Below, piece after piece: positions 21,102-30,304 of a stretch of 64,000 nt of DNA. A program made the position numbers and the translations under genes. The notes under the pieces were generated by a model. It saw nothing but the letters and a program-made list of their open reading frames with translations. It was not told where the DNA came from and searched no databases. The stretch is from Pseudomonas frederiksbergensis (GTDB lineage Bacteria; Pseudomonadota; Gammaproteobacteria; Pseudomonadales; Pseudomonadaceae): the NCBI RefSeq assembly GCF_000802155.2, contig NZ_JQGJ02000024.1, positions 1-64,000 of the forward strand, given 5' to 3'. How positions within the stretch are numbered: position 1 is the stretch's first letter; every line of letters begins with the position of its first letter.

Positions 21102-21575
21102 ATGAGTGCTTTTCAACCCGACACCCTGATCAAGAACCCTCAAGCCTGCCATATCGAAACCTCGGTAGAAGTCCCCGCCGATGCGGCGCAAGTCTGGGAC
21201 ATGGTGGGTGATTTTGGCGGTTTCAACCGTTTCATCCCGGCGCTTGAGCGCATCGAAATGACCGGCAAAGGCGTGCGTTCCCTGCGCAAGAAGATTTTTT
21301 GCGATAGACAAAACCTGGTGGTGGAGCAACTCAACAGCCGTGACGACCACGCCATGCACATGACCTGGACGCTGATCTACAACACCCTGGGTATCGACAA
21401 TCTCTGGGCGGCAATGCGCGTGGAGCCCCTGGGCGACAACCGTTGCCGCGCCACCTGGACGATCATTGCCGACCACACCGAGGCGCATACGCGGGAGGGG
21501 TTCAGGGATTTCCTGCAAGGCTTCGCCGATGAGGCGATGGGGAATGTGCGCAAGCAGTTTGCTGACCGGGCCTAA
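21102..21575 (+). CDS. mgoD: MgoD/PvfD-like SRPBCC (polyketide cyclase-like) protein
   Basis: A 157-residue START/SRPBCC-fold protein, last gene of the mgo/pvf-type unit. The N-terminal stretch ETSVEVPADAAQVWDMVGDF is typical of the polyketide cyclase/dehydrase family, and the fold runs to the C-terminal helix. ATG 21102 has AAGGAG 7 bp upstream. The gap after the NRPS gene is 31 bp. Its role in diazeniumdiolate signal production is not established from the sequence; ligand binding or a late tailoring step are the usual proposals. A degenerate REP follows, so the operon probably ends here. Confidence 0.88.
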   Translation: MSAFQPDTLIKNPQACHIETSVEVPADAAQVWDMVGDFGGFNRFIPALERIEMTGKGVRSLRKKIFCDRQNLVVEQLNSRDDHAMHMTWTLIYNTLGIDNLWAAMRVEPLGDNRCRATWTIIADHTEAHTREGFRDFLQGFADEAMGNVRKQFADRA

Positions 21576-21595
21576 TCGAGGCAGCCCGCGCCCCC

Positions 21596-21623
21596 GTGGC
21601 GAGGGAGCTTGCTCCTTCATCAC
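21596..21623. repeat. Degenerate REP palindrome
   Basis: Starts GTGGCGAGGGAGCTTGCTCC and ends TTCATCAC: an imperfect copy of the REP element found after lapA. It lies between the convergent mgoD-like gene and the chemoreceptor gene and may separate the two transcripts. Confidence 0.7.
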
Positions 21624-21664
21624 AGGGGACCGGGTTGGATCGAGTAAGGACTGGTGCGCCTGGA

Positions 21665-23545
21665 TCAGATCTTGAAGCTGTCCACCAGTTGCTTCAACCG
21701 ATTGGCCTGCTGTGACAAAGCATCGCAATCCTTCAGGGTTTCGTTGAGGTTGGCGACGCTTTGCTGGTTCAACAGGTTGATGTGGCTGACGTCCATGTTG
21801 AGGGTCTCCACCACGGCAGTCTGTTCCTCGGTCGCGGCGGCCACGGACTGGTTCATGCCGTCGATTTCGCCGATACGCTGGGTCACGCTGACCAGGCGCA
21901 GGCCGGCCTGGTTGGCCACCTCCACGCTTTCTTCGCTGGAGGTCTGGCTGGCATTCATCGTCGATACCGCTTCACGAGAGCCGACTTGCAGCGACGTGAT
22001 CATCTTGTGGATTTCTTCCGCCGACTCCTGTGTACGGTGCGCGAGGTTGCGCACTTCATCGGCCACCACCGCAAAACCACGTCCGGCCTCACCGGCACGG
22101 GCCGCTTCGATGGCGGCGTTCAAGGCCAGCAGGTTGGTTTGCTGGGAGATGCCCTTGATCACGTCGAGGATGTGCCCGATGTTGTCGGTGCTGGCGTTCA
22201 GGGTTTCGATCTGGGTGCACGACAGGCTGATTTTCTGCGACAGCTCGGTCATGGCCTGGATGGTTTTTTCCACCACTTGGCGACCGTCGTCCGCCTGTTC
22301 GCTAGCGCCACTGGCATGTTGCGAAGCATCGGCGGCGTTACGGGCGATTTCCTGGGTCGCGGCGCCCAATTGATTGATCGCGGCGGCCACGCTGTTGGTG
22401 CGCGCGCTCTGCTCATCCGAACCGACAAGCGAGGCGTTGGAAGACGTCATCACCCGTTGCGACAAGTCATGGACCTGCCGCGTGGCGGAAGACACTTCAG
22501 CGATCGAGGCGTGGATACGCTCCACGAACTGGTTGAACGAACCACCCAGCACCGCGAACTCATCCTTGCCCTGCACCACCAGGCGCCGGGTCAGGTCGCC
22601 TTCACCCTGGGCGATGTCCTGCATGGCGCGACCCATGGTGGTCAACGGACGCATCAACACCTGGATCAACAGGCTCAGCAGCAACGCAATCACCGCCACC
22701 GCGACGAACATCGCAATCAACGCAGACGTGCGGAAATGGCTTAGCGGTGCGTAGGCCTTGCTCTTGTCGATCGACAGGCCGATGTACCACTCGGCGCCCG
22801 GCAAACCGGTCACCGGGGTGAACGAAAGGATGCGGTCCTCACCGTTCAGCTCGACTTCCTGGATGCCCTTGCCGATGCGCACCGGGGTGCCGGGGTAGAT
22901 GTCCTTGAGGTTTTTCATCACGTGGTCTTTGTCCGGGCTGACGATCACCTGACCGTCGCCGCTGACCAGGAACGCATGGCCGATACCACCGAAATCCACG
23001 GAGTTGATGATTTTCACCAGGGTTTCCAGGCTCAGGTCACCGCCCACAACGCCAAGCAGCTCGCCGTTGTGCTTGACCGGCAGGGCAATGGTCACCACCA
23101 GGCCACCCACCGCTGCCAGGTAGGGCGGGGTGAGCATGGTTTTATCGGCGGCGACGGCCTGCTTGTACCAGGGACGCTGACGCGGGTCGTAGCCGTCGGG
23201 CATCTTCGCATCGGGCCGCTGGGTGAACACGCCGGTGTTCTGGCCCACGTAGGTGAACTGGAAGTTCGAAGTCAGCGCCGGCTGGTCCACGAGCCCTGGC
23301 AAATCGGCAGCAGCGCCTTGATGAGCGATGTTCTGCGCGAGGTTTTCCAGCACCAGCACGCGCCCGCTCATCCAGTTCTGGACGCTGCTGGCCGTCAGGT
23401 CGCCGGACTGCTCGATGGACGACTCAAGGCTGCGACCGATGGTATTGCGTTGCAAATAATCGTTGTAGAGCGTGAACAGGGCAAAAGCCAGGACCACCAC
23501 ACCAGAGGCGGCCAGGAGGATTTTGTGGCTGAACTTGAGATTCAT
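21665..23545 (-). CDS. Methyl-accepting chemotaxis protein, Pct-like amino-acid receptor
   Basis: Transmembrane chemoreceptor of 626 residues. Seen: TM1 (9-27), periplasmic double Cache domain (about 30-275), TM2 (about 278-301), HAMP (302-355) and a cytoplasmic signalling domain with the conserved hairpin [20 protein letters not shown]. The sensor has Tyr119, Arg124, Trp126, Tyr127 and Asp170. This spacing nearly equals the amino-acid-binding motif known from PctA of P. aeruginosa (Y121, R126, W128, Y129, D173), so an L-amino acid ligand is likely. It stands alone between two convergent or divergent neighbours. Confidence 0.92.
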   Translation of the reverse strand: MNLKFSHKILLAASGVVVLAFALFTLYNDYLQRNTIGRSLESSIEQSGDLTASSVQNWMSGRVLVLENLAQNIAHQGAAADLPGLVDQPALTSNFQFTYVGQNTGVFTQRPDAKMPDGYDPRQRPWYKQAVAADKTMLTPPYLAAVGGLVVTIALPVKHNGELLGVVGGDLSLETLVKIINSVDFGGIGHAFLVSGDGQVIVSPDKDHVMKNLKDIYPGTPVRIGKGIQEVELNGEDRILSFTPVTGLPGAEWYIGLSIDKSKAYAPLSHFRTSALIAMFVAVAVIALLLSLLIQVLMRPLTTMGRAMQDIAQGEGDLTRRLVVQGKDEFAVLGGSFNQFVERIHASIAEVSSATRQVHDLSQRVMTSSNASLVGSDEQSARTNSVAAAINQLGAATQEIARNAADASQHASGASEQADDGRQVVEKTIQAMTELSQKISLSCTQIETLNASTDNIGHILDVIKGISQQTNLLALNAAIEAARAGEAGRGFAVVADEVRNLAHRTQESAEEIHKMITSLQVGSREAVSTMNASQTSSEESVEVANQAGLRLVSVTQRIGEIDGMNQSVAAATEEQTAVVETLNMDVSHINLLNQQSVANLNETLKDCDALSQQANRLKQLVDSFKI

Positions 23546-23765
23546 GGATGAGGCTTCTTATGCAGGGTGAGGGGTGCATTCCGGTTGAAAAACTTCCATG
23601 TACTGATGGGGGCAGATTGGATCCGCTCCATTTTGGTGCACGCTTACCTTGCTGTCGGCCAGCGCCTGGAAAAGATTAGCCGGTTGTACAATTGTCCGAC
23701 GAGATGACCACTGAATCGGCAGGAGTCCACGGCGAACGGTGGTTGCAAATTTGCCGGGCGCTGAT

Positions 23766-23784
23766 GACAATGCGACCTATTATC
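23766..23784. promoter_or_regulatory. Fur box upstream of the ECF sigma gene
   Basis: GACAATGCGACCTATTATC matches 13 of 19 positions of the Fur consensus GATAATGATAATCATTATC by direct comparison and lies 26-44 bp before the sigma gene's ATG. This suggests iron repression of the sigma/FecR pair. Confidence 0.6.
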
Positions 23785-23809
23785 ATTTGTGACCCAGGCT
23801 GTCGCGTTC

Positions 23810-24310
23810 ATGTCTTCTCCCCAGTTTGCAGTACAGGCGCTCTACAGCAGCCACCACGGCTGGCTCCACACATGGCTGCGCAACCGATTGGGCAATGCCG
23901 CCGATGCGGCCGACCTCGCCCAAGACACTTTCGTGCGCCTGCTGCAACGCACCGAACGCCTGGAACTCAAGGCACCCCGCGCGTTCCTGCGCACCATCGC
24001 CCAGGGCCTGGTGATCGATCATTGGCGTCGCGAAGAAATCGAACGCGCCTACCTTGAGACCATCGCGCATCTGCCGCAGGCCCAGACCCCCAGTACCGAA
24101 GCCCAGGCGTTGATCGTGGAACTGCTGGAGGCCATTTCCCGCATGCTCGAAGGGCTCAAGCCGAAAGTTCGCAGGGCGTTCCTGCTTGCCCAGTGCGAAG
24201 GCATGACCCACAAGCAGATCGCCGAGCAGATGGGGATCTCGCTGCGGTCGGTGGAGCGCTACGTCGCCGATGCGCTGTATCACTGCTACGTGCTGCGCTA
24301 TGAAGATTGA
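23810..24310 (+). CDS. FecI-like ECF sigma factor for iron uptake
   Basis: Extracytoplasmic-function sigma factor of 166 residues (173 if the in-frame GTG at 23789 is used). Region 2 contains ADLAQDTFVRLLQR, and region 4 contains the helix-turn-helix MTHKQIAEQMGISLRSVERY. It directs RNA polymerase to the promoter of the receptor gene downstream. A Fur box precedes it, and the FecR-like gene overlaps its 3' end, the usual FecI-FecR-receptor arrangement of cell-surface signalling for siderophore uptake. No strong ribosome site separates the two starts; ATG 23810 is chosen because the family motif begins right after it. Confidence 0.9.
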   Translation: MSSPQFAVQALYSSHHGWLHTWLRNRLGNAADAADLAQDTFVRLLQRTERLELKAPRAFLRTIAQGLVIDHWRREEIERAYLETIAHLPQAQTPSTEAQALIVELLEAISRMLEGLKPKVRRAFLLAQCEGMTHKQIAEQMGISLRSVERYVADALYHCYVLRYED

Positions 24311-25298
24311 GCCGATGGAACAACCATCGCGCGGTCGCGGCCCGTCGCAGCAGGTGGTCAAGCAAGCGATCCATTGGCTGCTGCGCCTGCGTAACCATGC
24401 CGCCAACCCGATCCTGCGCCAACAGTGCGACGCTTGGCGCATCGCCCATCACGATCACGAGTTGGCCTGGCAACGGGTGCAGTCGCTGCACAGCGAACTC
24501 AGTTCCAACCTGCGCGCCGTGCCCGGTGCTCATATTGCCCTCGACACCCTGGAAACCAGCGCCCAGCGCCTCGGCCGGCGCCAGGCCCTGAAGCTGTTGT
24601 CCGGCGTTGCCGTGGTGGGGGCCGCCGCGTGGTTGGGCAAGGACCTGGGCTGGCAGCCATGGAATGCCGACTTCGCCACTGCCACGGGCGAACGACGCGG
24701 CTTCCAACTGCCGGACGGCACACGACTTGAACTCAACACCTACAGCGCCGCCGACCTCGACTACACCGCCAGCCAACGCCTGATCACACTGGCGCGCGGC
24801 GAAATCATGGTCACCTGCGGTCGTGATCCCGAGCGCCCGCTGCTGGTGAAAAGCCAAGAAGGTCTGTTCGAAGGGCTGGCGGGACGCTTCGTCGTGCGCC
24901 AGGAAAGTGGCTGCACGCGCCTGACTGTCACCAGCGGCCGGGTCGCCATTGGCTCGCATCGTGGCAGCGATGGCGCGCCGATCCAAGTGGAGGCCGGGCA
25001 AAGCTACCTCGTCAGCGCAACGACAGTGACCTTGGCGCCGCCCCAGGACATGGACGCCGGCGCCTGGGCGGACGGGTTGATCGTCACGCGCAACATGCGC
25101 CTGGAAGACTTCCTCAACGAGGTCGGCCGCTACCGTCGGGGCTACTTGAAATGCGCCGCTTCGATCGCGGACCTGCGCTTGTCGGGCGTCTTTCGCCTGG
25201 ACGACATCGACAAGATGCTGGCCGTGCTTCCCCGCACGCTGCCTGTGCAACTGCATTATCGAACCCGCTGGTGGGTCACGGTGGAACGTGCGGCCTGA
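24300..25298 (+). CDS. FecR-like anti-sigma/signal transducer
   Basis: Inner-membrane regulator of about 332 residues that relays receptor occupancy to the ECF sigma factor. Seen: N-terminal cytoplasmic DUF4880-type segment (HWLLRLRNHAANPILRQQCD), a single membrane helix (about 98-115, LLSGVAVVGAAAWLG), and a periplasmic FecR domain (GFQLPDGTRLELNTYSAADL ... GEIMVTC). ATG 24300 overlaps the sigma stop by 11 bp; ATG 24315 is an alternative. 85 bp separate it from the receptor gene, where the sigma-dependent promoter should lie. Confidence 0.9.
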   Translation: MKIEPMEQPSRGRGPSQQVVKQAIHWLLRLRNHAANPILRQQCDAWRIAHHDHELAWQRVQSLHSELSSNLRAVPGAHIALDTLETSAQRLGRRQALKLLSGVAVVGAAAWLGKDLGWQPWNADFATATGERRGFQLPDGTRLELNTYSAADLDYTASQRLITLARGEIMVTCGRDPERPLLVKSQEGLFEGLAGRFVVRQESGCTRLTVTSGRVAIGSHRGSDGAPIQVEAGQSYLVSATTVTLAPPQDMDAGAWADGLIVTRNMRLEDFLNEVGRYRRGYLKCAASIADLRLSGVFRLDDIDKMLAVLPRTLPVQLHYRTRWWVTVERAA

Positions 25299-25383
25299 TT
25301 TTTTTGGCGGGTTTTGCGAAGGCGTCCGGCTAGGACTGTAAGCAACGTTTATCTGCCTTCAGCGACTCCAACGGAAACCCATA

Positions 25384-27888
25384 ATGACTGAGCGCGTATC
25401 CTTCAAGACCTCCTTCGGCCGTTCCTCGCAAACCAGCCTCTTGCGCCAGGCCGTCCGCGCCGCGCTGCTGAGCACCGCGCTGGGCGCCAGTGCCGTGCCG
25501 ATGCTGGCTACCGCCGCGCAGGACGGCGTCACCGCCAGCCGCCAGAGCTACAACATTGCCGCAGGTCCCTTGGACGAGGTGCTGAACCAGTTCGCGCGCC
25601 AGGCCGGGATCACCCTGGCAAGCACCCCAGGGCAAACCGCTGGCCGCCAGTCGCCGGGCCTCAAAGGTGAGTATTCGGCAGACCAGGCCTTGGACCAATT
25701 GCTCAACGGCTCGGGCTTGATTGCGGTCGGCCAGGAGGGCAGTGGGTACGTATTACAAACCCAGGCCGTGGACGGCACACTGGCGCTGCCGACCACCGAC
25801 GTCAAGGGCTTCGCCCTGGGTAACGCCCTGGGCAGCATGGCGGGCTACAACGCCACCCACAGCCAAGTCGCGACGAAAACCAGTACCGCCCTGCGCGAGA
25901 CGTCGCAAAGCGTATCGGTGGTGACGCGCGAACAAATGGACGACCAAGGCGCGCAGACCGTGTCCCAGGCGATGCGCTACACCCCTGGCGTGCTGACCAA
26001 CCCCTACGGCGCGACCCATCGCTACGACTACGTGGCCATGCGCGGCTTCAACGACGGCTCGGTGGACAACATCTACCTCGACGGCCTCAAGTCCATGGGC
26101 GACAGCGGCACCTACAGCTCCATGCAAGTCGATCCGTATTTCCTCGAGCGGGTCGATATCCTCAAAGGCCCGTCCTCGGTGCTGTATGGCCGCAGTTCTC
26201 CGGGTGGCCTGGTGGCGCTCACCAGCAAGAAGCCGCTTTACGAGGCATACCATCAGGTCCAGGCCACCGTCGGCACCCAGGGGCAGCGCGGCGTGGGCTT
26301 CGACTTCAGCGGGCCGGTGGACGATGAAAAACGCATCGCCTATCGCCTGATCGGCCTGGCGGACACCTCCGACACCCAGTTCGATCACAACAAGGAAAAG
26401 CGCTTCACCCTGGCGCCCACCGTCAGCATCGACTTCACCGAGGACACCTCGCTGACCCTGCAAGCCTACCTGCAGCACGAACCCGACGGCGGCTACCACG
26501 GCGGCGTGCCGGCCGATGGCGCGTTGCACAAGCGCAATGGCCGGCGGATCTCGGAGAACTTCTTTGAAGGCGAGCCCGGCGTCGACGTTTACGAACGTGA
26601 CCAGCAATCGTTCGGTTATCAATTCGAACACCGTTTCAACGACGTCTTCACCGCCCGGCAGAACTTCCGCTACCTGGACTCAGACGTCACCAACAATCAG
26701 GTCTACGCCTATGACTGGACCACGCCGACCAGCAACGAGCTGAATCGCTATTACACGGGTGCCGAAGAAAAGCTGCATTCATTCATCGTCGACAACATGC
26801 TGCAGGCCGAATTCTTCACCGGTGCCACCAAGCACACGGTGCTGATGGGTGCGGACTACCAGCGGCGCAAGACCGTGGTCGATTGGACCAGCGGCAGCCT
26901 CGCCCCGATCAACGCCTTCGACCCGGTCTATGGCAACTCAGCCATCACTTACTTCAGCCCGACCAGCTACGTGCGGCGCCTTGAGCAGACCGGCGTCTAT
27001 CTGCAAGACCTCATCGAAATGGACAAGTGGCGCTTCTCCCTGGGCCTGCGCCAGGATTGGGTCGAGACCTCGGATGAAAACCGCATCGCCGAATTCGGTC
27101 GCCCCGAAGGCACCGAGATCAATGACAAGCGCACCAAGCTCACCGGTCGCGTCGGGGCGCTGTACCTGTTCGATAACGGCCTGGCGCCGTACATCAGCTA
27201 TTCGGAGTCGTTCAACCCCAACTCCTACGCCGACAGCGCCGGCAACCCGCTGGCGCCCACCGACGGCAAGCAATGGGAACTGGGCTTGAAGTCCCAACCG
27301 CCAGGCACGGATGATTTGTACACCGCCTCGCTGTTCCGCATCGACCAGGAAAACCTCGCGACCAAGCTGCCCCAGGAAAACTTCTATCGCGCCGTCGGCG
27401 CCGTTCGCTCCCAAGGCCTGGAGCTGGAAGCGCACGTGCAGTTGACCGAACAGTTCAAGGTGCTGGGCAGCTACACCTTTACCGATATCGAATATTCGAA
27501 ATCGATGATCAGCACCCTGAGCACGCCCACCGACATCATCGAAAACAAAGGCAACTCACCGACCCAGGCCCCACGCCACATGGCCTCGGTGTGGGCCGAC
27601 TACAAGTTCGACAGCGGCACGCTCGATGGCCTGCGACTGGGCGGCGGCGTGCGCTATGTGGGCGCCAGCTGGGTCGACGCGGAGAACACCATGAAGGTGC
27701 CTTCGTACACGCTGTTCGATGCGTCGGTGGGGTATGACCTGGGCAAGGTCGGCTTGAAGGGCGTAGATGTACGCTTGAACGCCAACAACCTGACCAACGA
27801 AACCTACATCGCCTCGTGCGCCAGCCTGAGCTTTTGCTACATGGGTGAAGAGCGCAACGTGGCGGCTACGGTGAGTTATCAGTTCTGA
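25384..27888 (+). CDS. TonB-dependent siderophore receptor with signalling domain
   Basis: Outer-membrane ferric-siderophore transporter of 834 residues. Seen: signal peptide (cleavage near TAAQ, residue 45), STN signalling domain (about 55-125, YNIAAGPLDEVLNQFARQ), TonB-dependent plug (about 155-285, including VDILKGPSSVLYGRSSPGG) and a beta-barrel to the C-terminal aromatic residue (SYQF). The STN domain and the sigma/FecR genes upstream mean that it both imports and reports its ligand. The overall pattern is of the hydroxamate-receptor kind (FoxA/FiuA/FhuA-like), but the ligand is not determined by sequence reading. Confidence 0.93.
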   Translation: MTERVSFKTSFGRSSQTSLLRQAVRAALLSTALGASAVPMLATAAQDGVTASRQSYNIAAGPLDEVLNQFARQAGITLASTPGQTAGRQSPGLKGEYSADQALDQLLNGSGLIAVGQEGSGYVLQTQAVDGTLALPTTDVKGFALGNALGSMAGYNATHSQVATKTSTALRETSQSVSVVTREQMDDQGAQTVSQAMRYTPGVLTNPYGATHRYDYVAMRGFNDGSVDNIYLDGLKSMGDSGTYSSMQVDPYFLERVDILKGPSSVLYGRSSPGGLVALTSKKPLYEAYHQVQATVGTQGQRGVGFDFSGPVDDEKRIAYRLIGLADTSDTQFDHNKEKRFTLAPTVSIDFTEDTSLTLQAYLQHEPDGGYHGGVPADGALHKRNGRRISENFFEGEPGVDVYERDQQSFGYQFEHRFNDVFTARQNFRYLDSDVTNNQVYAYDWTTPTSNELNRYYTGAEEKLHSFIVDNMLQAEFFTGATKHTVLMGADYQRRKTVVDWTSGSLAPINAFDPVYGNSAITYFSPTSYVRRLEQTGVYLQDLIEMDKWRFSLGLRQDWVETSDENRIAEFGRPEGTEINDKRTKLTGRVGALYLFDNGLAPYISYSESFNPNSYADSAGNPLAPTDGKQWELGLKSQPPGTDDLYTASLFRIDQENLATKLPQENFYRAVGAVRSQGLELEAHVQLTEQFKVLGSYTFTDIEYSKSMISTLSTPTDIIENKGNSPTQAPRHMASVWADYKFDSGTLDGLRLGGGVRYVGASWVDAENTMKVPSYTLFDASVGYDLGKVGLKGVDVRLNANNLTNETYIASCASLSFCYMGEERNVAATVSYQF

Positions 27889-27912
27889 CTGGTTCTCAGA
27901 CCTGATTCATTC

Positions 27913-27946
27913 CCTGTGGCGAGGGAGCTTGCTCCATCGCCACAGG
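27913..27946. repeat. REP palindrome between convergent genes
   Basis: CCTGTGGCGAGGGAGC and GCTCCATCGCCACAGG form a near-perfect hairpin. It lies between the convergent TonB-receptor and desaturase genes and could terminate both. Confidence 0.8.
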
Positions 27947-27972
27947 TTTACCTTCGCTCATAGAGGGAGCGA

Positions 27973-29046
27973 TCAGGCCTGAACCGTCTCCGCCTTTTCC
28001 CTCGCGACACCGTCCTCGCCCGCAAACCGATTCGCCCGCCCGAACGTGCCGTAATCGTTGAACCGCACGCCCATCTCCCGCATCACCTGATGCGCCACCG
28101 GCACCGTCAGTTGCCGAATGTAGAACGGCTCCTTCACGACGAAGTGGTGGATGCCATGGCTACTGCCGAAGTTAAAGCAGAACGCCTGCAGCGGCCACAA
28201 CCACCAAGGGTTCAACACCTGGGTCTGCTGGATGACATTGCCCGGCTCGATGTCGCCGTAGTAGTGCATGTTCGAACTGATGAAGTGCAGGCAAAAGGTG
28301 CGCAGCACATTCGGGCCGATGATCACCACCGCCGCGATGTCGATCACCTGCATCGTCGCCAAGGTACTGGCCGACCAGTCGATGGGGCTGCCAAGCAACC
28401 CGGCCACGGCGTTGGCGCCATGGAAACCGAGGAACACGTACCAGGCGCCCCAGTGCAACAGCGCCAGCGGGAAGTACACCTTCAACGTGCGCTTGAGAAT
28501 GCTGCGCTTGTGCGCCCAGGTCTTGGCTCGCAGCAGGCGGATGAACGCCGACATCACGTTGTCACCCACCATCAGCAAACGCGCCAATCCCCACGGTTCG
28601 CCGTTGGTGATGGCGCGTTCTTCCATGTCCGCTTCGCTGCCGGAAACCTTGTGATGGTTGAGGTGCAGGTGGCGGCGGATCCACGGGTTGATGGTGCTCG
28701 GCCGCGCCAGCCACACCAGGCCCATCATCAGGTTATGGGACATGCGCTGCTTGCGGAAATACATGCTGTGGATCAGGTCATGCTCCAGCTCGTGGGTCAG
28801 GGAAGCGAAAAAAGCGTTGAGCAAGAGGCAGGCCCAACCGGCCAGCTCGCCGTTGATGTAGAGCAGCGCCGAGCCGATCATCCCCGCCAGGGCGAACGCC
28901 AGGATGCCCGCGCCCAACGCGTCCTGGTGCCGCAGGATCGGGTAGCGCCGGCGCAGTTCTTCGCCCCGGGCCAGGACAACCTGGCGGATGTGGGCGGCTC
29001 GCTGTTGTGCATTCAATCGCTCGGGGCTTGCGCAAGTGCCGTGCAT
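27973..29046 (-). CDS. Membrane fatty acid desaturase
   Basis: Integral membrane di-iron desaturase of 357 residues. The three histidine boxes are HELEHD (near 87), HLHLNHH (near 128) and HGIHH (near 299), with hydrophobic segments between them. The family introduces a double bond into acyl chains or hydroxylates related lipids. It differs from the DesA-type enzyme encoded at 42424-43608, so the window holds two desaturases. It is divergent from an AraC regulator with a 100-bp gap, the usual setting for local control. Substrate unknown. Confidence 0.88.
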   Translation of the reverse strand: MHGTCASPERLNAQQRAAHIRQVVLARGEELRRRYPILRHQDALGAGILAFALAGMIGSALLYINGELAGWACLLLNAFFASLTHELEHDLIHSMYFRKQRMSHNLMMGLVWLARPSTINPWIRRHLHLNHHKVSGSEADMEERAITNGEPWGLARLLMVGDNVMSAFIRLLRAKTWAHKRSILKRTLKVYFPLALLHWGAWYVFLGFHGANAVAGLLGSPIDWSASTLATMQVIDIAAVVIIGPNVLRTFCLHFISSNMHYYGDIEPGNVIQQTQVLNPWWLWPLQAFCFNFGSSHGIHHFVVKEPFYIRQLTVPVAHQVMREMGVRFNDYGTFGRANRFAGEDGVAREKAETVQA

Positions 29047-29146
29047 GGCTTACATCCTCTGTTAACGATGTGCTCATCCTGCCGGGCGTTGTCCCATCGG
29101 GTGGTAGCCGTAAACGCCAACCTGTTGACCGCAAGCGCCAATTGTC

Positions 29147-30151
29147 ATGACCGAACCCACCTCCCTCGCCAGCTGGACCCGCGCCCTGCGCAAGCAGCTC
29201 GATGCGCTGGGCCTGGACAGCCAAGCCTTATGCGTGGAGGCGGGCCTGGACCCGGTGTTGATGGACGACCCGAACGCCCGTTACCCGCTCTCGGCCACCA
29301 CGCGCCTGTGGACGTTGGCGGTGCAGGCCAGCGGCGACCCGGCGATCGGCCTGCGCGTGTCGCGCTTCGTCAGCCCCACCACGTTCCATGCGCTGGGCTA
29401 CGCCCTGGTGGCCAGCGGCAGTTTGCGCGAAGTATTCGAGCGGATCGTGCGGTATCACCCGGTGGTCAGCGATGCGCTGACCTTGCAACTGAGCCGCGGC
29501 GAAGACCGCTATCGCTTCAGCCTCGATGTGCCGACGGGACGTCCCGCCCCCGCCTTCGAAGCCATCGACGCGTTTGCCGCGATCTATGTGCGTACCTGCC
29601 GCAACCGGCTGGGCCGCGACTACGCACCGCTGGCGGTCTACCTGCGCCGCCCGGAACCGCTGGACCCCAGCCCATGGCACAAGGTGTTTCGCGCACCGGT
29701 GCATTTCGATGCCGGCCAGGACAGCCTGGAATTCAATCTGGTGGATTTCGACAGCCACCTGGACGACGCGAACCCGGAGCTGGCCGAACACAACGAAACC
29801 GTGCTCAAGCGCACCCTCGCCCAGCTCCAGCCGCTGACCTGGGAACGCAAGGTCCGCGCCGCCATCGAAGCCCAGTTGCCCGAAGGCGAACCCAGCGCCG
29901 AACGCATCGCCCAGACCATGCACCTGAGCCTGCGCAGCCTGCAGCGACACCTGGCAGACGAGGGCTGCCGCTTCGACGCGCTACTGAACGAATGCCGGGA
30001 GAATCTGGCGCTGCTGCATTTGCGCGATCCACAGTGCTCACTGAGCGAGGTCAGCTATCTGCTCGGCTTTGCCGACACCAGCAGCTTCAGCCGCGCATTC
30101 AAGCGCTGGACGGGCATGACGCCGGGGCAGTTCCGGGATGGGTTGCGTTAA
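29147..30151 (+). CDS. AraC-family transcriptional regulator
   Basis: A 334-residue regulator. The N-terminal part (about 10-215) is of the Arabinose_bd/OruR-like type, and the C-terminal part (about 235-334) is an AraC double helix-turn-helix including RIAQTMHLSLRSLQRHLADE and VSYLLGFADTSSFSRAFKRW. It is divergent from the membrane desaturase, so it probably regulates that gene in response to a lipid-like or related ligand. Confidence 0.92.
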   Translation: MTEPTSLASWTRALRKQLDALGLDSQALCVEAGLDPVLMDDPNARYPLSATTRLWTLAVQASGDPAIGLRVSRFVSPTTFHALGYALVASGSLREVFERIVRYHPVVSDALTLQLSRGEDRYRFSLDVPTGRPAPAFEAIDAFAAIYVRTCRNRLGRDYAPLAVYLRRPEPLDPSPWHKVFRAPVHFDAGQDSLEFNLVDFDSHLDDANPELAEHNETVLKRTLAQLQPLTWERKVRAAIEAQLPEGEPSAERIAQTMHLSLRSLQRHLADEGCRFDALLNECRENLALLHLRDPQCSLSEVSYLLGFADTSSFSRAFKRWTGMTPGQFRDGLR

Positions 30152-30304
30152 GGATTTTCAGTGCCGGGCAGGGCCCTATCGCGAGCAAGCTCGCTCCCAC
30201 ATTGGAAACGGTGTGACCGCAATAGCTGCGACAACACCAAGCCCCTGTGGGCGAGCTTGCTCGCGATGACCTTCGCCCAGAGAACCCAAGCCCTGTGGCG
30301 AGGG
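30152..30304. repeat. Intergenic REP cluster holding the left 35-bp direct repeat
   Basis: Two REP-like palindromes lie here: TCGCGAGCAAGCTCGCTCCC at 30179-30198 and one around 30251-30266. The second begins the 35-bp sequence 30253-30287, which recurs without mismatch at 31889-31923 on the other side of the hipBA module. Confidence 0.85.

Noticed and set aside
28090-30216. 708-codon plus-strand frame opposite the desaturase and overlapping the AraC gene
   Set aside because: Antisense shadow of a gene with clear histidine boxes; the product lacks any domain.
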